Below are positions 56,732 through 64,000 of a stretch of DNA of 64,000 nucleotides, piece by piece (within the stretch, counting starts at the first letter, position 1; each line of letters begins with the position of its first letter). The translations under genes were made by a program, and so were the position numbers. This DNA is from Streptomyces caatingaensis (GTDB lineage: Bacteria; Actinomycetota; Actinomycetes; Streptomycetales; Streptomycetaceae): positions 248,001-312,000 of the forward strand of contig NZ_LFXA01000009.1 of the NCBI RefSeq assembly GCF_001187435.1, in the 5' to 3' direction. Below the pieces are notes generated by a model, which was not told where the DNA came from, ran no database searches, and was given only the letters and a program-made list of their open reading frames with translations.

Positions 56732-58222
56732 CTAGCGGCCAGCGGCGCAGTACGCGTCGCGCGCCGGCCGCTCCCCGGTCGTCAGGTACCTGGTCACGGC
56801 CCGGTCCCCGCAGGCGTTCCCGTTGCCGAGGTAGACCCCGTGGCCGCCGCTGTCCACCGTGACGAGCCGGGCCCGCCGGCCCAGGGCCTCGCGCATCTTC
56901 AGGGCGCCGAAGTAGGGGGTCGCGGGGTCGCGCAGATTCTGGATCATGAGAATGTTCTCCGGCCCGTCCGCCGTGATCCGGACCGGCTTGTCGTCCCGGC
57001 CGCCCTTCCAGAACGCACACGGCACGATCCCGGCCGGCATCCCCGCCGTCAGCGGGTACCGGGCCCGGTCGGCGGCCACGTCCCGGGCGTACGAGCGGAC
57101 GGAGCGCGGCCAGCGGACGTCGTTGCAGATCGTGGCGACGGCCACGGTGGCGTCCTCGTCGGGCAGCGGGTGCGCGAGGTAAGGCGGCAGGACGGGCTTG
57201 TGGCCCGGCTCCCGGGCCGCCCCGATCATCCGCGCGAGTCCCTCGAACTCGTCGCCGTGCAGCGTCTGCTGGAGCGCCTGCCGCAGCCGGTTGCCGGTCA
57301 GCGGCACGCCCTCCGTGGTCGTCGGCTCCGGCCGCCGGTCGAGCGCGTCCGCCAGCGCGAGGAACATCGGCCGGACGTCCTCCGGGCGCCGCGCCAGGCG
57401 CAGTTCCCCGCGCGCCGGGTCGGCCGCCCAGCGGGCGAAGTCCGGGAAGCGGTCCTCCAGGGCGCGCGACATGTTCGCGGACCAGCCGTGCGCCACGCGG
57501 GCGGGGTCGGGGTCGCCGTTGCTGTCGAGCACGAAGCGGTCGGTGCGCCCGGGGAACTCCTGCGCGTACCGCGCCGCCACGTACGTCCCGTACGACGTCC
57601 CCCACGCGGACAGCTTCTCCACCCCGAGCGCCTGCCGGAACCGCTCGATGTCCCGCACCTCGTTCGCCGTCGACATGCTGCGGACGAGCGCCCCGCCGTC
57701 GCGCGCGCAGGCGTCGGCGACGCGGCGTGCCCGCTCGGCGTTCTCGCCGGTCTCCCCGTCCTTCCCGGGCCACGGCCGCAGGTGGACGAGGTCCCGGTCG
57801 CTCTCCGCGATCCCGCACCGCGCCTTCTCGCTCCCCCCGACCCCGCGCGGATCGAGCGCGACGATGTCGTACGCGCCCCTCAACTCCTGCGCCAGCGCCC
57901 TCCCCTTGTCCGCCAGCCGCCGCACACCCGACCCCCCGGGCCCACCCGGGATCACCAGCAGCGTCCCGCGCCGCGCCGCGGGCCGGTCGCTCCTCACCCG
58001 CGAAACGGCCAGCGTCGTCCGTCCTTTGTCCGCCCGCCGGTAGTCCACCGGAACGCTCAGCTCTGCGCACTCCTGCCCGGCGGGCCCGTTCTCCCTGACG
58101 CAGGGCTTCCACCGGAGCCCCGCGCCCTCCTGGGCGCCGGCGACCGGAGCGCCGCTCAGAGTGGCCGCGACGGCGGCGGTGGAGAGGGTGAGGAGAAGGG
58201 CGTTGCGACGGTGGTTTCTCAT
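56732..58222 (-). CDS. Secreted alpha/beta hydrolase, tripeptidyl aminopeptidase type
   Basis: 496 residues from the ATG at 58220-58222. Signal peptide (LLLTLSTAAVAATLSGAPVAGA). The fold motifs are GTLLVIPGGPGGSGV (oxyanion), VALDPRGVGGSEKARC, the nucleophile Ser in AWGTSYGTYVAARYA, and the catalytic His in DSGGHGVYLG. The C-terminal TAP domain includes TICNDVRWP and the paired Cys of GIVPCAFW and GNACGDRAV. It cleaves N-terminal tripeptides from extracellular proteins. The gene converges with the small zinc-ribbon gene 10 bases away. Confidence 0.92.
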   Translation of the reverse strand: MRNHRRNALLLTLSTAAVAATLSGAPVAGAQEGAGLRWKPCVRENGPAGQECAELSVPVDYRRADKGRTTLAVSRVRSDRPAARRGTLLVIPGGPGGSGVRRLADKGRALAQELRGAYDIVALDPRGVGGSEKARCGIAESDRDLVHLRPWPGKDGETGENAERARRVADACARDGGALVRSMSTANEVRDIERFRQALGVEKLSAWGTSYGTYVAARYAQEFPGRTDRFVLDSNGDPDPARVAHGWSANMSRALEDRFPDFARWAADPARGELRLARRPEDVRPMFLALADALDRRPEPTTTEGVPLTGNRLRQALQQTLHGDEFEGLARMIGAAREPGHKPVLPPYLAHPLPDEDATVAVATICNDVRWPRSVRSYARDVAADRARYPLTAGMPAGIVPCAFWKGGRDDKPVRITADGPENILMIQNLRDPATPYFGALKMREALGRRARLVTVDSGGHGVYLGNGNACGDRAVTRYLTTGERPARDAYCAAGR

Positions 58223-58371
58223 GGGGACAAGCCTCGTGCCGCGCGCCGCCCGGGCCCATCCGGTCAACCGGTGGACGGGGGTGGGGGTAGCCCCCTTCAA
58301 TTCCGTGGCGCGTGGTGCCCGGTGGGGGCGGGGGCGTGGTCTCGGACTTCCTCCCTTGGGGGGAGTGCCCC

Positions 58372-58569
58372 TCAACGAGCTACGAGCGAACTCGACTTGA
58401 CGGCGGCGACGAAGGGCGCCCAGGCGAGCGGGAGGGTTGTGAAGGTGACGCCGGGACGGTTGCTGTCACGCAGGTGCACCAACCGAGCCGGTTCCGTGGC
58501 GACTTCCACGCATTCTCCGTTGCCGCCGCCGCTGAACGAGGACTTGCGCCATATGAGATCTGCTGACAT
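58372..58569 (-). CDS. DUF397 domain protein
   Basis: 65 residues with the family pattern LIWRKSSFSGGGNGECVEVA, LRDSNRPGVTFTTLPLAWAPFVAAVK split by the loop. GGAAACG precedes the ATG. It starts 9 bases after the DUF5753 regulator stop, the standard pair of the AbaA/WhiJ/BldB-linked systems in Streptomyces. The DUF397 partner is thought to act together with the DNA-binding protein. Confidence 0.93.
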   Translation of the reverse strand: MSADLIWRKSSFSGGGNGECVEVATEPARLVHLRDSNRPGVTFTTLPLAWAPFVAAVKSSSLVAR

Positions 58570-58578
58570 CTCGTTTCC

Positions 58579-59460
58579 TTACGTGCGGTACATGATGTGT
58601 TGGAGGAGGCTCAGTGAGTCCCGGCCCTCATGGGACTCGGGGGCGAGGTCCGGGTCCACCGGGGCGAGGGCCAGCTCGGACAAGCGCTCGAACATTCTCG
58701 CGTAGTGGGCGATGTGTTCTCCATCCCGGAGGAAGGCCGATGTGTGCGGATGTTCCAGGTACACGGTGTCGAGCTCGGGCGTCACGCCGCCGAGGATGGC
58801 GAAGGACCGGCTGTACGCGGAGTAGGGGCCGCCCTCGAACGGGAAGATCTGAATCGTGACGTGTGGGAGGCGCGCGAACTCGATGAGCTTCGACAGCTGT
58901 TGACGCATCACCCCGGGTCCGCCGATCCGTGAGCGCAGAGCCGCTTCATGGATGACGGCCCGGTACCTCACAGGGCGCTCCCCGGCCAGGACCTGCTGAC
59001 GGGCCATCCGGAACCGTACGAAGCGATCCACCCGGTGTTCGTCGGTTTCCGTCTCGGCGATCACGGCACGTGCGTACGCCTCGGTCTGAAGCATCCCCGG
59101 TACGAACAGCGGCTCGTGCATCCGGATGGCCGTGGAGTGGTACTCCAGCTCCGCGAAGTTGGCGGCCACCGGGGCCAGGACGTCGCGGAAGTCGTCCCAC
59201 CACCCCTTGCTCCGCCTCCTGGCCATTTCCATGAGCGCGTCGAAGTAGGGCCCGTCCTCGCATCCATAGGCGCGTAGCAACTTGTACAGCCCGTTGCGCG
59301 GAACATCCACCCTTCCCGCCTCGATGTGGCTGATCCTCGATCGGTCGGCTTCGAGGAGCGCGGCGACGTCGTCGCCCGACATGCGGGCGCGGTTGCGAAG
59401 TTTCCGCAGCTCCGCCCCCAGCCTGCGCTGGCGTTCGCTCGGATTGTTCCTGGGTGGCAT
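58579..59460 (-). CDS. XRE regulator with DUF5753 domain (AbaA/WhiJ type)
   Basis: 293 residues with GAGGAGGAG before the ATG. The N-terminal XRE domain (about 12-75) has LGAELRKLRNRARMSGDDVA and DRSRISHIEAGRVDVPRNGL. The DUF5753 ligand-type domain follows: EYHSTAIRMHEPLFVPGMLQ, TEAYARAVI, RFRMARQQVL, ALRSRIGGPGVMRQQL, HVTIQIFPFEGGPYSAYS, TVYLEHPHTSAFL. Relatives act in development and antibiotic control. The DUF397 gene follows and an ATPase gene is divergent. Confidence 0.93.
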   Translation of the reverse strand: MPPRNNPSERQRRLGAELRKLRNRARMSGDDVAALLEADRSRISHIEAGRVDVPRNGLYKLLRAYGCEDGPYFDALMEMARRRSKGWWDDFRDVLAPVAANFAELEYHSTAIRMHEPLFVPGMLQTEAYARAVIAETETDEHRVDRFVRFRMARQQVLAGERPVRYRAVIHEAALRSRIGGPGVMRQQLSKLIEFARLPHVTIQIFPFEGGPYSAYSRSFAILGGVTPELDTVYLEHPHTSAFLRDGEHIAHYARMFERLSELALAPVDPDLAPESHEGRDSLSLLQHIMYRT

Positions 59461-59694
59461 AGGGCTCCTCCTCGTGGACGTGCGCAGTCTGCCCTGGGCG
59501 GTCAAGGCGGTCCACGGAGTTGTCCGGCTGTCACTCATGCGGGCGAAGCGAGGCGGACATGGTTGTACCTGTTGCATCCCTGTCCATACCGTTCCGGTAG
59601 CCGACCGGTGCGGACCGCTGCGGAAGTGCACCCGGAACGTGGCCAGTTGATGCAGGCAATGACAAAGACCGATGACCTCGTTGGGAGACCCGCC

Positions 59695-60168
59695 ATGACC
59701 ACCCAAGCGCTGGCCGCGCCCTGCGCCGCCCCCGCCCATGACCCCACCCGCCCCTACCAGTTGCTCGCCCCCGCGGAGCCCTCCTCCATCCGCGTGGCCC
59801 GGGAGTTCGCCGGCGTCGTGCTCGAAGCGACCGGTCACCTGCTGCTCGTCGACGACGCCCGGCTCTGCGTCTCCGACGTCGTCTCCAACGTCGTCCAGCA
59901 CGCGGGAGCCGCCCAACTCGCCGTCCAGATCACCGATTGCGGCGACCGCGTCCTCTTCGAGGTGCGGGACGACAATCCGGCTCTCCGCCCGCACCTGTGC
60001 CCGGCCCCCGGGCGGGCCCGGGACGAGGGAGGACGCGGCCTGCTGCTCGTCCGGGAACTGTCCTCCGCCTGCGGGCTGCACCTGGTGTGGGACGGGCTGG
60101 TGGTGGTGGGGAAGTGCCTGTGGTTCGAGTTCGACGGCGCCCAGGGCGCCGACGGGCGCGACCTGTAG
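59695..60168 (+). CDS. ATP-binding protein (HATPase_c_2, anti-sigma-like)
   Basis: 157 residues; the ATG at 59695 follows GGGAG. GHKL-type motifs are the N box LCVSDVVSNVVQHAGAAQL, the G1 region VRDDNPALRP and the G2 region GGRGLLLVRELSSACG. The SpoIIAB/RsbW-like fold suggests a serine kinase or anti-sigma role. It is divergent from the DUF5753/DUF397 pair, and such ATPases accompany those pairs in abaA-like loci. Confidence 0.88.
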   Translation: MTTQALAAPCAAPAHDPTRPYQLLAPAEPSSIRVAREFAGVVLEATGHLLLVDDARLCVSDVVSNVVQHAGAAQLAVQITDCGDRVLFEVRDDNPALRPHLCPAPGRARDEGGRGLLLVRELSSACGLHLVWDGLVVVGKCLWFEFDGAQGADGRDL

Positions 60169-60265
60169 CCCGCGCGCCGTCGCTCGGCAATTCCGTACGC
60201 GGGCTCGTGCGCCGGTGCCCCGCGCGCCTACCGTGGGCGTTCCGTGCGGCGAGAGGAGTGGACCT

Positions 60266-61696
60266 GTGGCGGGGCTTGTGGAGCAGGTGCGGATGGTGGC
60301 CGAAGGGGCGGTGTCGGCGCGGGAGTTGACGGAGGAGGCGGTGCGGAGGGCCGAGGCGACGCGGGGGACGGTCAACGCGTTCCGGTGGGTGCGGGCGGAG
60401 GAGGCGTTACGGGAGGCCGACGAGGCGGACCGGCTGCGGGCGGCGGGGGAGCGGCGGCCGTTGCTCGGGGTGCCGGTGGCGGTGAAGGACGACATGGACG
60501 TGGCGGGGCTGCCGACGGCGTTCGGGTGCCGGGGGGAGTTCCCGGCGCGGCGGGCGGACGGCGAGGCCGTGCGGAGGCTGCGGGCCGCCGGGGCGGTGAT
60601 CGTCGGGAAGACGAACACGCCCGAGCTGGGGCAGTGGCCGATGACCGAGGGGCCCGGGTTCGGGGTGACGCGCAACCCGTGGGACCTGGGCCGGACGCCC
60701 GGCGGTTCGTCGGGCGGGTCGGCGGCGGCCGTGGCGGCGGGGATCGTGGCGGGCGCGCTGGGCTCGGACGGGGCGGGGTCGGTCAGGATCCCGGCGGCCT
60801 GGACGCATCTGATCGGGGTCAAGCCGCAGCGCGGCCGGGTGCCGACGTGGCCGGAGCACGGGATGTTCAACGGACTGACGTGCTACGGGGTGTTGGCGCG
60901 GTCGGTGGCGGACGCGGCGCTGCTGCTGGACGTCGTCGGGGACGGGCCGCCGGTGGCCGTGGAGAGGCCCCGGCGGCTGCGGATCGCGCTGTCGCTGCGG
61001 CCGGCGTACGCGGCCGTGCGGCACCGGCTGGAGCCCGTCGTGCGGGCGGCCACGGAGCGGACGGCGGCGCGGCTGGAGGCGCTGGGGCACGAGGTGGTGC
61101 GGGAGGAGCCGCGCTACGGGCCGGTGGGGCCCGCGTTCGTCCCGCGCGCCATGGGCGGCGTGCGGGAGTGGGCGCGGCGCGTGCCGGACCCGGGACTGCT
61201 GGACCCGCGCACCCGCCAGAACGCCCGGGGCGGAGCGCTGCTCGGCGGTGCGGTGCTGCGGCTGGCGCGGGCGGCGGAGCGGCCGTTGCGGGCGCGGGTG
61301 GGCGAGCTGTTCGGGCGGTACGACGTGCTGCTGACGCCGACGACGGCCGCGCCGCCGCTGCCGGTGGGGGCGCTGGACGGGCTGTCGGGACGGGAGACGG
61401 ACGCGGCGATGATCAGGGCGTGCCCGTACACCTTCCCGTGGAACGTGCTGGGCTGGCCGGCGGTGAGCGTGCCCGCCGGGCTCACGGCGGGCGGGCTGCC
61501 GCTGGGGGCGCAGCTCCTCGGCCCGGCCGGGAGCGAGGCGTTGCTGCTGTCGCTGGCGGGGCAACTGGAGGAGCGGGAGCGGTGGTTCGAGCGGCGCCCG
61601 CCGGTGGCCGGTCCGGCGGTGGGCGGTCCGGCGGCGGCCGGTTCCGCGCCGGGCGTCACGGAGCCAGGATGTCCAGCTCCGCCATCGCTCCCGTGA
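60266..61696 (+). CDS. Amidase (amidase-signature family)
   Basis: 476 residues from a GTG with GAGAGGAG upstream. The Ser-cisSer-Lys catalytic set is present: Lys in GVPVAVKDDMDVAG, cis-Ser in RTPGGSSGGSAAAVAAG and nucleophile Ser in GSDGAGSVRIPAAW. The C-terminal YTFPWNVLGWPAVSVPAGLT is typical. The substrate is unknown. Its last 41 bases overlap the 3' end of the convergent gntR. Confidence 0.9.
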   Translation: MAGLVEQVRMVAEGAVSARELTEEAVRRAEATRGTVNAFRWVRAEEALREADEADRLRAAGERRPLLGVPVAVKDDMDVAGLPTAFGCRGEFPARRADGEAVRRLRAAGAVIVGKTNTPELGQWPMTEGPGFGVTRNPWDLGRTPGGSSGGSAAAVAAGIVAGALGSDGAGSVRIPAAWTHLIGVKPQRGRVPTWPEHGMFNGLTCYGVLARSVADAALLLDVVGDGPPVAVERPRRLRIALSLRPAYAAVRHRLEPVVRAATERTAARLEALGHEVVREEPRYGPVGPAFVPRAMGGVREWARRVPDPGLLDPRTRQNARGGALLGGAVLRLARAAERPLRARVGELFGRYDVLLTPTTAAPPLPVGALDGLSGRETDAAMIRACPYTFPWNVLGWPAVSVPAGLTAGGLPLGAQLLGPAGSEALLLSLAGQLEERERWFERRPPVAGPAVGGPAAAGSAPGVTEPGCPAPPSLP

Positions 61697-62357
61697 CGAT
61701 CTCGCGCGTCAGCTCCTCGGCGCGCGCCGCGTCGTGGGCGCGGACGGCCTCGGCGACCCGTACGTGCAGGGTGACGGCGGCCGGGTCGGGGTCGGCGAAC
61801 ATCACCTGGTGACGGGTGCGTCCGCTGAGCACCTCCGCGACGACGTCGCCGAGGCGGGCGAACATCTCGTTGCCGGAGGCGCGCAGGACGACGCGGTGGA
61901 AGGCGACGTCGTGGCGGAGGTAGGCGTCGAGCTGGTGGCCGCGCGAGGTGGCGACCATGCCGAGCGCGTGCTCGGTGAGTTCGGCGCACTGGGCGGGCGT
62001 GGCCAGGCGGGCGGCGAGCCCCGCGGCGACGGGTTCGACGGCGGAGCGCAGGACGGTCAGCGAGCGGAGCTGGCGGGGGCGGTCGGGGCCGGCCAGCCGC
62101 CAGCGGATCACGTTCGGGTCGTAGACGTTCCACTCGTCGGGCGGCAGGACCGTCACACCGACGCGGCGCCGCGAGGCCACCAGGTGCATGGACTCCAGGA
62201 CGCGGATCACCTCGCGGACGACGGTGCGCGAGACCTCGAAGCGTTCCTCCAGCTCGTCCGTGCGCAGGACGCTGCCCGGCGGGTACGCGCCGGCCGTGAT
62301 CGCGGGTCCGAGGGACTCCAGCACGCGCGCGTGCAGCCCCTGCCCCTGGTTGGTCAT
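61656..62357 (-). CDS. gntR: GntR/FadR-family regulator (FCD domain) of gluconate genes
   Basis: 233 residues. The winged helix (about 10-75) has ITAGAYPPGSVLRTDELEER and VSRTVVREVIRVLESMHLVA. The FCD effector domain (about 95-225) has RSAVEPVAAGLAARLA, YLRHDVAFHRVVLRASGN and the metal-binding His in VTLHVRVAEAVRAHD. It is divergent from gntK-gntP and most likely represses them until gluconate or its phosphate binds. Confidence 0.88.
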   Translation of the reverse strand: MTNQGQGLHARVLESLGPAITAGAYPPGSVLRTDELEERFEVSRTVVREVIRVLESMHLVASRRRVGVTVLPPDEWNVYDPNVIRWRLAGPDRPRQLRSLTVLRSAVEPVAAGLAARLATPAQCAELTEHALGMVATSRGHQLDAYLRHDVAFHRVVLRASGNEMFARLGDVVAEVLSGRTRHQVMFADPDPAAVTLHVRVAEAVRAHDAARAEELTREIVTGAMAELDILAP

Positions 62358-62417
62358 GGGAAAAGCCTACGTGTCCATGGCGAGGGAGATTAAGTATGAC
62401 GTTTAGGTCACAAGGGC

Positions 62418-62436
62418 TTGAATACGTCGTACGTCT
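62418..62436. promoter_or_regulatory. Candidate GntR operator and -35 of gntK
   Basis: ACGTCGTACGT (62424-62434) contains the FadR-family core GT-N3-AC with symmetric ACGT arms, directly after a -35-like TTGAAT (62418-62423). A second, weaker symmetric element TGAC-N6-GTCA lies near 62397-62410. Confidence 0.35.
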
Positions 62437-62513
62437 TGGGTTTCAGTGGGGCGCAGGCCGGCCGGCGTCGAGGGAGACGCCGGAGCGCCGGAGACAGCGA
62501 GGAACAGGTACGC

Positions 62514-63020
62514 ATGACCACCCCCCACGTCGTTGTGGTGATGGGCGTCGCGGGCACGGGCAAGACCACGGTCGGGCCCCTGGTCGCCGAGGCCCTCGGC
62601 GTTCCCTACGCCGAGGGCGACGACTTCCACCCGCCCGCGAACATCGCGAAGATGGCGTCCGGCGTCCCGCTGGACGACGCCGACCGCGCGCCCTGGCTCG
62701 ACGCGATCGGCGCGTGGGCGCGCGACCGGGGCGACCGGGGCGGCGTGGTCAGCTGCTCCGCGCTCAAGCGCGCGTACCGCGACCGGCTCCGGGCCGCCGC
62801 GCCCGGTCTCGTCTTCCTGCACCTGACCGGTGCGCGCGAGCTGATCGCGGCGCGGATGGCCACCCGCAAGGGCCACTTCATGACGACCCGGCTGCTGGAC
62901 TCGCAGTTCGCGACCCTGGAGCCGCTGGAGGCCGACGAGGCCGGGGTCGTCGTGGACGTCGCACCCGAGGCGGCGGTCATCGCCGAGCGCGCGGTCGCAG
63001 GCCTGGGCCGGCTCCCCTGA
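62514..63020 (+). CDS. gntK: Gluconokinase
   Basis: 168 residues; the ATG at 62514 follows GAGGAA. The P-loop is VMGVAGTGKTTVGPLVAEAL. EGDDFHPPANIAKMASGVPL is the gluconokinase signature, with PWLDAIGAWA, SCSALKRAYRDRLR, and KGHFMTTRLLDSQFATLEPL. It phosphorylates gluconate to 6-phosphogluconate for the pentose phosphate pathway. It is cotranscribed with gntP. Confidence 0.96.
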   Translation: MTTPHVVVVMGVAGTGKTTVGPLVAEALGVPYAEGDDFHPPANIAKMASGVPLDDADRAPWLDAIGAWARDRGDRGGVVSCSALKRAYRDRLRAAAPGLVFLHLTGARELIAARMATRKGHFMTTRLLDSQFATLEPLEADEAGVVVDVAPEAAVIAERAVAGLGRLP

Positions 63021-63075
63021 CCCCTCCTTCCTTTCCTTCCTTCCCCCGAAGGACCCCTTCTTCCAAGGAAGCCCC

Positions 63076-64000
63076 GTGAGCACTCTCAGCGTCGAGATGC
63101 TGGCCGCGGCGCCCGCCGGACCGATCACGTCGGCGGGCCACGCGCAGCTGGGCATCGCCGTTCTCGCCGGCATCGCCGTCATCGTCCTTCTCATCAGCAG
63201 ATTCCGGCTGCACGCCTTTCTGGCCCTGACCATCGGGTCGCTGGTGCTCGGCGCCGCCGCCGGGGCGCCGCTGGACAAGGCGATCTCCTCCTTCACCACC
63301 GGGCTCGGTTCGACCGTGGCCGGGGTCGGCGTCCTCATCGCCCTCGGCTCCATACTCGGCAAGCTGCTCGCCGACTCCGGCGGCGCGGACCAGATCGTCG
63401 ACACGATCCTCGCCCGCGCCGGCGGCCGGGCCATGCCCTGGGCGATGGTCCTGATCGCGGGCGTCATCGGACTGCCGCTCTTCTTCGAGGTGGGGATCGT
63501 GCTGCTGATCCCCGTGGTGCTGCTGGTGGCCAAGCGGGGCGGGCACTCGCTGATGCGCATCGGGATCCCGGCGCTGGCCGGTCTCTCCGTGATGCACGGG
63601 CTCGTGCCGCCGCACCCCGGACCCCTCGCGGCCATCGACGCGATCGGCGCCGACCTGGGCGTCACGCTCGCCCTCGGCGTCCTGATCGCCGTTCCGACGG
63701 CGGTCGTCGCCGGGCCGCTCTTCTCGCGCGTCGCGGCACGCTGGGTCGACATCGCGCCGCCGGAGAAGCTGGTGCCCCAACGGGCCGCGGACACGGGCGG
63801 GCCGGAGCGGCGCCCCGGCTTCGGGGTCACGGTGGCGACCGTGCTGCTGCCCGTCGTGCTGATGCTCGTCAAGGCGCTCGTGGACGTCGTCGTCGACGAT
63901 CCCCGTCACCACGTGCAGCGCGTCGCCGACGTCGTCGGCTCGCCGCTGATCGCCCTGCTGGCGGCCGTGCTGGTCGCGATGTTCACGCTCGGACGGCCCG
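63076..64000 (+). CDS. gntP: Gluconate permease, GntP family (3'-truncated by window end)
   Basis: The GTG at 63076 follows AAGGAAG. The frame runs open to the last base, giving 308 residues of a protein normally about 450-470. Transmembrane segments include LGIAVLAGIAVIVLLIS, LHAFLALTIGSLVLGAAAG and VLIAGVIGLPLFFEVGIVLL. The family motif LPLFFEVG and the VMHGLVPPHPGPLAAI signature identify a gluconate:proton symporter. It lies 55 bases after gntK. Confidence 0.95.
   Translation, partial: MSTLSVEMLAAAPAGPITSAGHAQLGIAVLAGIAVIVLLISRFRLHAFLALTIGSLVLGAAAGAPLDKAISSFTTGLGSTVAGVGVLIALGSILGKLLADSGGADQIVDTILARAGGRAMPWAMVLIAGVIGLPLFFEVGIVLLIPVVLLVAKRGGHSLMRIGIPALAGLSVMHGLVPPHPGPLAAIDAIGADLGVTLALGVLIAVPTAVVAGPLFSRVAARWVDIAPPEKLVPQRAADTGGPERRPGFGVTVATVLLPVVLMLVKALVDVVVDDPRHHVQRVADVVGSPLIALLAAVLVAMFTLGRP

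Overview
The window is chromosomal DNA of a high-GC actinobacterium, almost certainly a Streptomyces or close relative. Reasons: very high G+C with strong third-position bias, many GTG and TTG starts, GTGA/ATGA overlaps between operon partners, and families typical of the genus (DUF6350, DUF3017, SCO4848-type membrane protein, DUF5753/DUF397 regulators, transmembrane XRE regulators with DUF2690). From memory, the order sucCD - purNH - folD - mdh - betaine genes - trpS - D-Ala-D-Ala carboxypeptidase - sdhCDAB - GH20 - acyl-CoA mutase resembles the S. coelicolor core around SCO4808-SCO4869. I saw no rRNA, tRNA, transposase, prophage or CRISPR array.

Layout. 1-3.5 kb: 3' part of a DUF5682 protein fused in frame to a VWA domain. 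3.8-13.6 kb: sucCD, a large membrane protein, purNH (4-nt overlap), two small membrane-protein genes, folD and DUF3017. 14.0-17.0 kb: three tandem paralogous membrane-bound XRE regulators. 17.1-18.1 kb: mdh, ending in a 34-bp perfect terminator stem. 19.3-26.4 kb: a choline/glycine-betaine operon (aldehyde dehydrogenase, GMC oxidoreductase, ABC ATPase, fused double permease, lipoprotein binding protein). 26.4-29.4 kb: a lipoprotein/ATP-grasp pair on the minus strand, then a remnant of a PEP-mutase-like gene running into an aminoglycoside-phosphotransferase-like gene. 29.5-37.1 kb: rocD, trpS, 2'-5' RNA ligase, BrkB-like protein, D,D-carboxypeptidase and a peptide-binding lipoprotein.

37.2-42.4 kb is the most variable part: a SnoaL-like gene, a 17-bp tandem repeat carrying repeated start codons, a frameshifted isochorismatase, a secreted TNT-domain (NAD glycohydrolase-type) protein, an aldo/keto reductase behind a MerR-type promoter, and a divergent MFS/PadR pair. 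42.4-47.7 kb: sdhCDAB and a GH20 lipoprotein. 48-50 kb: a GT4 glycosyltransferase followed by about 760 bp of non-coding 26-27 bp repeats. 50.8-54.6 kb: two Streptomyces-type genes and a sigma factor/membrane partner pair. 54.8-64 kb: acyl-CoA mutase large subunit, a secreted tripeptidyl-aminopeptidase-type hydrolase, a DUF5753/DUF397/ATPase set of the AbaA/WhiJ type, an amidase, and gntR-gntK-gntP, the last cut by the window end.

Functionally the window joins central carbon metabolism (sucCD, mdh, sdh, folD), purine synthesis, osmoprotection and gluconate use to several regulatory sets. Two sites close to the Streptomyces Crp consensus lie upstream of sucCD and of the betaine operon. The observations most worth following are the repeat-plus-frameshift isochorismatase locus, the three membrane-bound XRE paralogues, the DUF5682-VWA fusion and the TNT-domain exoprotein.
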